This document shows positions 62,601 to 64,000 of a DNA stretch of 64,000 nt, in pieces. Under the pieces are notes generated by a model, which saw only the letters and a list, made by a program, of their open reading frames with translations, ran no database searches and had not been told where the DNA came from. Source of the stretch: Brachyhypopomus gauderio (lineage: Eukaryota; Chordata; Actinopteri; Gymnotiformes; Hypopomidae); NCBI RefSeq assembly GCF_052324685.1, contig NC_135223.1:11225766-11289765 (forward strand), written 5' to 3'. The position numbers were made by a program, and so were the translations under genes. Position 1 is the stretch's first letter. Each line of letters starts with the position of its first letter.

Positions 62601-63854
62601 CATGTACATCTCCTCTCAGACCACGCCCGTGCTACCCAAGGTATAATCACACTGGGCTTAATGTCACGACGCACTTCCCCTTTTAAAGCACTGAAAATGT
62701 TTGAAAACAATTATACAAATATAGCTTTTTATGTTAGTTTTGATCATTTCATAAAAAATGCTTAATTTATGAGATAAACAAAATAATTTAGCTGCTTTGT
62801 GGCAACAATATTTAAAATTTAGCTTGCAGCAATAAAAAGTCAATAATATAAATTAGTATTAGTTATTGAGCTTACAGTTTTAAATGATTTTAACTGAATT
62901 TATGTTAATTTATGAAAGTTCTATTTACTCCACTATTAGTACATCATCTCTGGTTTTATTAAACAAAATAAGTCTCAACTTAAACCTGAAATCAAAGGTT
63001 TATTATGCAGTTTTGATTACAGCCATATGTACTTGGTTAGTAGGAACATACAATCCTACTGGGAGGACTGTAGGACAATCCTGCTGTCAGAAGTCATTTT
63101 TTCAACTGATGAACTTGTGGTGCTGTTATAATGTGTTTTTCATTGTTTTGATCAGGTCCTCCTCCCTCATTTCTCCTGTTATGTTTTGTCTGTTCCCCGG
63201 TTCTGTCTCTCAGGTAGCTCATTCCATCCTGGGCGGGTCTTTAGCCTCGCCCCGCCCTCCACGCCCGCGCAAGCCACGCGACTGCAAGCCGAAGATGAGG
63301 AAGCTGAAGTACCACCAGTACATTCCCCCAGACCAAAGGGGCGGGGCTGCAGGGGCTTCTGGGAACAATTCTCAAAAGAACAGCAGTCAGACTCCACCCG
63401 TCGACCCCGCCTACTCCCATCTCTTACATCAGCAGCAGGTTTTCCTGCAACTGCAAATCTTAAACCAGCAACAGCAGGTCACTGTGGCAACCAGGTACAT
63501 TAACCTGAAAACATCACCAGCAATCCCCAGTTTAACAACATCACATTTACAATGGAGTAGTCAATAGTTAAAAAAACAGTGTTTCTTGCACAATATTAAA
63601 CTGGGGAGCAACTTTAAATCATTTTTCATCAGTCTGTATTGTAAAAAGTGCAAACATTGTCACATTACACATAAGAGCAACAGTTCTTATTAACATGGCC
63701 ATTGTGCAGCAGCAAGAGCCAATTAGTGAGGTGTTCCGGAGCGGTGCCACAAACCAGCCCTCAGCCTGTTCCCCCAGCAACAAACCCCACCCCCTTGGAA
63801 ACAAACCCCACCCACAAGATAGAATTACTTCCTCCGAACCTCGACGACCTCACG
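56334..63854 (+). CDS. Myocardin/MRTF-family SRF coactivator, 5' part (3' end outside window)
   Basis: Nuclear coactivator family for SRF. Coding exons: 56334-56388, 60252-60308, 60601-60656, 61350-61416 (tentative), 61700-61825, 62210-62382, 62500-62640, 63214-63494 and 63710-63854. Phases agree and give 367 codons. MTLLASERSLLIRSKFRS is almost the MYOCD N-terminus. VLQLRIQNRRQQKEL is a degenerate RPEL1, and EKIQRRPGPLELLQKHILP (about 99-117) a good RPEL3. An acidic SPEQ segment, KPKMRKLKYHQYIPPDQRG (basic box, about 250) and LQLQILNQQQQ (Gln-rich box) follow. LLPPNLDDLT opens the SAP domain at the last donor (63855). RPEL2 is not seen. The leucine zipper and transactivation domain lie beyond the window. 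It could be myocd itself; linkage suggests a separate paralog. NAGNAG acceptors at exons 3 and 9. Confidence 0.83.
57281..57330. repeat. 10-bp tandem repeat TTCTGCTGTG
   Basis: Four perfect copies in the first coding intron of the myocardin-like gene. Confidence 0.9.
58728..59050. repeat. 36-bp minisatellite, nine copies
   Basis: Unit TGTTTTGTCTGATAACGTCC plus TCTCCTTTACATCCTG. The first copies are more diverged. Being a multiple of three, it keeps two frames open (spurious 115- and 123-codon frames). It lies in an intron of the myocardin-like gene. Confidence 0.93.
59630..59703. repeat. (GA)n microsatellite
   Basis: About 74 bp of GA with two GGG interruptions, in the same intron, followed by short GT stretches (59802-59825) and a G run (59926-59936). 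Confidence 0.95.
60497..60582. repeat. 22-bp tandem repeat before an exon acceptor
   Basis: Four copies of TCTAACTCCTCCCATTACCTC ending 18 bp before the acceptor of the exon at 60601. It supplies a pyrimidine-rich tract. Confidence 0.9.
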
Positions 63855-63867
63855 GTAAGAGTCTTTT

Positions 63868-64000
63868 TAAGCTGTTCCTAACTGAATGAACAGGTAGCTG
63901 TTCCTAACCGAATGAACAGGTAGCTGTTCCTAACCGAATGAACAGGTAGCTGTTCCTAACCGAATGAACAGGTAGCTGTTCCTAACCGAATGAACAGGTA
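63868..64000. repeat. 26-bp minisatellite at window end
   Basis: Unit GCTGTTCCTAACCGAATGAA plus CAGGTA, about five copies, continuing past the right edge. The first copy lies 15 bp after the donor of the SAP-domain exon, and each copy contains CAGGTA, a donor-like sequence. Confidence 0.95.

Noticed and set aside
1-63854. Interpretation of the block as the human chromosome 17 paralogon (SHISA6, HLF, APOH, MYOCD)
   Set aside because: Tempting because several genes resemble those relatives, but the ZNF865 and ZNF580/581 homologs tie the block to 19q13. Not fully excluded without a phylogeny.

Overview
The window is vertebrate nuclear DNA, most likely from a ray-finned (teleost) fish. It has GT-AG introns, many dinucleotide microsatellites, degenerate Tc1/mariner copies, an L1-like LINE relic, a small hAT-type element, and genes whose closest known relatives are vertebrate. 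I cannot name the species.

Six protein genes lie head-to-tail, all on the + strand. (1) 1-8029 is the 3' part of a shisa7-type receptor auxiliary subunit. It runs from inside the Cys-rich Shisa domain through the transmembrane helix to a C-terminal EVTV PDZ ligand. (2) 14925-19554 is a two-exon C2H2 zinc-finger gene matching ZNF865, with untranslated exons upstream. (3) 23897-32196 is a four-exon PAR bZIP factor of the DBP type. It has canonical E-boxes in its promoter region, coding exon 1 and intron 2, as expected for a circadian output gene. (4) 37330-43153 is an eight-exon secreted protein: signal peptide, WAP-like module, three sushi domains, and a C-terminal domain like beta-2-glycoprotein I (APOH) domain V. 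(5) 48634-51261 encodes a long protein ending in four zinc fingers like those of ZNF580/ZNF581. (6) 56334-63854 is the 5' part of a myocardin/MRTF-family SRF coactivator, which runs off the right edge at the start of its SAP domain.

SHISA7, ZNF865, ZNF580/581 and DBP all lie on human 19q13, so the block is the fish counterpart of that region. In human the myocardin-family genes sit with other Shisa paralogs: MYOCD with SHISA6, MRTFB with SHISA9, and MRTFA with SHISA8 and TEF. I know of no mammalian member beside SHISA7/DBP. The myocardin-like gene here may therefore be the fourth whole-genome-duplication copy of that family, kept in fish and lost in mammals. It also seems to keep only one intact RPEL (actin-binding) motif. 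This is the most interesting point in the window.

The rest is introns, UTRs and intergenic DNA. It includes a ~1.3 kb 32-bp minisatellite in a shisa7 intron, other tandem arrays, a structurally complete but dead Tc1-like element (5062-6264), an internally deleted relative in opposite orientation (35959-36617), a third Tc1 relic (~25.6-26.1 kb), and a hAT-like MITE with a perfect 8-bp target duplication (47282-47539). All exon boundaries come from splice consensus, phase agreement and protein similarity remembered from family knowledge. No alignment or transcript data were available.
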